Both the position numbers and the translations under genes were made by a program. The notes under the pieces are model-generated. The model saw only the letters and a list, made by a program, of their open reading frames with translations, made no database searches and was not told where the DNA came from. This document shows, piece after piece, positions 5,160 through 6,258 of a DNA stretch of 6,258 nt. Every line of letters starts with the position of its first letter. Within the stretch, counting starts at the first letter, position 1. Origin of the DNA: Leptospiraceae bacterium (GTDB lineage: Bacteria > Spirochaetota > Leptospiria > Turneriellales > Turneriellaceae); NCBI GenBank assembly GCA_016788945.1, contig JAEUSA010000453.1, forward strand, positions 1 to 6,258, written 5' to 3'.

Positions 5160-6258
5160 GGAGTGTATCAACCGGCCGGGCAAAGCCGACGAACAGAACA
5201 TAGACGATGCAGACAACAGGTACAGCGAGCGCAACCTTCAGGCCGGCATGATCGCTGGCGTAACCCATGACCGGTGGCAAGATGGCGCCGCCGGCAATTG
5301 CCGTCACCATCAGACCCGAAAGGGCATTGGCATGTTCAGGAAATTCATCGATCGCGAGCGAAAAGACCAGGGGGAAAATGTTGGCAAAACCGAAACCGAC
5401 TAAAGATACCGCAATGAAGGCAAGCGACGGCGGCATAGCACCGAGAGCAATAAGCCCCGCAAGGGAGACGAGGCAGGTGATTATCAGAAACACGCGCGGA
5501 GAAAAAATTTTGAGCAGCACGGTGCCGGCAAAACGTCCCGACATGAGCGCGAGAAAGAACAGACCGACGCCTGCCATGCCAATATCGCTCTGCCCCGAGA
5601 GAAAAACCGGCAGTGCGGAGCTGATCGACACTTCGGCGCCGACGTAGAGAAATATGGCAAAAACGAGTAAAGTAATGCGCCGGTTTTTGAGCAACGCAAT
5701 CATTTGGCCGAGCGATGTCGTTGCCGCACCCTGTTCGCTCTCTGCGCGCGGCCCAAACGCTGAAAAAATAATCAGCGTAACAACCGTCAGCGCGGCAAAG
5801 ACGATAAAGACAACTTCCCAGCGGTTGGAGAAATAACGAAACGCCAAAAAAGGGATCAGCGGTGAACTGAGCGTGCCGATACCCTTGATAAATTGGCCCA
5901 TGGTCAGGTGCCAGGCAAATGTACCGGGAGGCGAAAGTTCTTTCAGCAACGGACTGGCCGCCACCTGCAGTATAGTGACTCCGGCGCCGATCAACATTAC
6001 CGCGGCCAAATAACCCGGATAGTTTACCGGAATAACCAGCGGCAACGCAAGCCCCGACAGCACGAAGAACAATCCGCCGAATACGGTGATTCTTTTTCCC
6101 CACCGGGCCTGAAAAATTCCCGTGGGTACCGAGAGCGTGCCGAACATAATAAAGCCGGCAAACGCAATAAAAGATGCTTCGAATTGAGTGAGGCTGAGCT
6201 GCTGCTTCACGAGCGAGACAAGCGGCCCGATAAGGTCACCGAAACCCATGACCAGAAA
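5140..6258 (-). CDS. FHS-family (FucP/GluP-like) MFS sugar:proton symporter, N terminus outside window
   Basis: The frame is open to the right edge: FLV precedes the Met at 6249, so the true start lies beyond 6258 and perhaps 10-40 residues are missing. The 372 visible residues hold about twelve hydrophobic spans in two sets of six, separated by a polar loop (near 5740-5700). Family hallmarks recalled from the fucose/glucose/galactose porters are FLVMGFGD in span 1, RWGKR after span 2, ILQVAASP in span 4, LYVGAEVSISS in span 7, SGRFAG in span 8, NIFPLVFSLAI in span 10 and AIAGGAILPPVMGY in span 11. Span 4 has Gln where E. coli FucP has the essential Glu135, as I recall is usual in GluP-type glucose/galactose carriers. 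That mildly favours a hexose such as glucose over fucose. The kinase gene follows with overlap and would phosphorylate the imported sugar. The promoter lies outside the window. The family is secure; the substrate is inferred. Confidence 0.88.
   Translation of the reverse strand, partial: FLVMGFGDLIGPLVSLVKQQLSLTQFEASFIAFAGFIMFGTLSVPTGIFQARWGKRITVFGGLFFVLSGLALPLVIPVNYPGYLAAVMLIGAGVTILQVAASPLLKELSPPGTFAWHLTMGQFIKGIGTLSSPLIPFLAFRYFSNRWEVVFIVFAALTVVTLIIFSAFGPRAESEQGAATTSLGQMIALLKNRRITLLVFAIFLYVGAEVSISSALPVFLSGQSDIGMAGVGLFFLALMSGRFAGTVLLKIFSPRVFLIITCLVSLAGLIALGAMPPSLAFIAVSLVGFGFANIFPLVFSLAIDEFPEHANALSGLMVTAIAGGAILPPVMGYASDHAGLKVALAVPVVCIVYVLFVGFARPVDTLHAAPKR

Noticed and set aside
5160..5234. N-terminal extension of the ROK kinase by 25 residues
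   Set aside because: The extra residues lie wholly within the transporter gene and precede the normal kinase start; the fold begins directly after the Met at 5159.
4593..5270. 225-residue plus-strand open frame opposite the ROK kinase and the transporter's end
   Set aside because: The product has no recognisable motif and is rich in Arg, Gln and Ala as expected of an antisense frame; the minus-strand genes carry clear family motifs.
5345..6103. 252-residue minus-strand open frame within the transporter gene
   Set aside because: It is a shifted frame of the transporter. The true frame gives twelve membrane spans and FHS motifs; this one gives an Arg/Cys-rich product without a pattern.
1..6258. 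CRISPR arrays, insertion sequences, tRNA or rRNA genes, riboswitches
   Set aside because: No regularly spaced repeats, terminal inverted repeats with a transposase, or recognisable RNA gene cores were seen on either strand.

Overview
The window is a compact, moderately GC-rich bacterial segment with no tRNA, rRNA, CRISPR array, transposase or phage gene that I can see. It carries seven protein genes in four blocks. No gene fixes the species. The combination of a DUF4833-like protein, a DesA3-like desaturase, and a ROK kinase with an FHS sugar porter would suit a high-GC member of the Leptospira-related spirochaetes, but that is a weak guess from family distribution.

Layout. (1) Positions 2-337, plus strand: the 3' end of a gene that enters from the left edge, tentatively the NUDIX-like C-terminal domain of a MutY adenine glycosylase. 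(2) Positions 370-2469, minus strand, convergent with block 1: a 699-residue fusion of a membrane fatty-acid desaturase with its own FAD/NAD(P)H reductase and a C-terminal [2Fe-2S] ferredoxin domain. This is the most notable gene here. (3) Positions 2665-4003, plus strand, divergent from the desaturase across a region of about 195 bp: a DUF4833-like protein, then two small single-membrane-span proteins of unknown function, the last two separated by only 3 bp. (4) Positions 4053-6258, minus strand, convergent with block 3: an FHS-family (FucP/GluP-like) sugar transporter running off the right edge, followed by a 20-bp-overlapping ROK-family sugar kinase. Together they look like an uptake-and-phosphorylation pair for a free hexose.

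How the genes work together. The transporter would import a sugar by proton symport and the kinase would trap it as a phosphate ester. The desaturase would adjust membrane lipid unsaturation using NAD(P)H electrons passed along one polypeptide. I see no functional link between these blocks. The plus-strand trio probably forms one transcript, since its gaps are short and lack a visible terminator. A nested inverted repeat lies between the convergent blocks 3 and 4 and is the best terminator candidate.

The most interesting points are the three-module desaturase fusion, its shortened ferredoxin cysteine spacing, the ROK kinase without the usual zinc-binding cysteines, and the unrecognised pair of small membrane proteins. 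I found no clear new multi-gene system.
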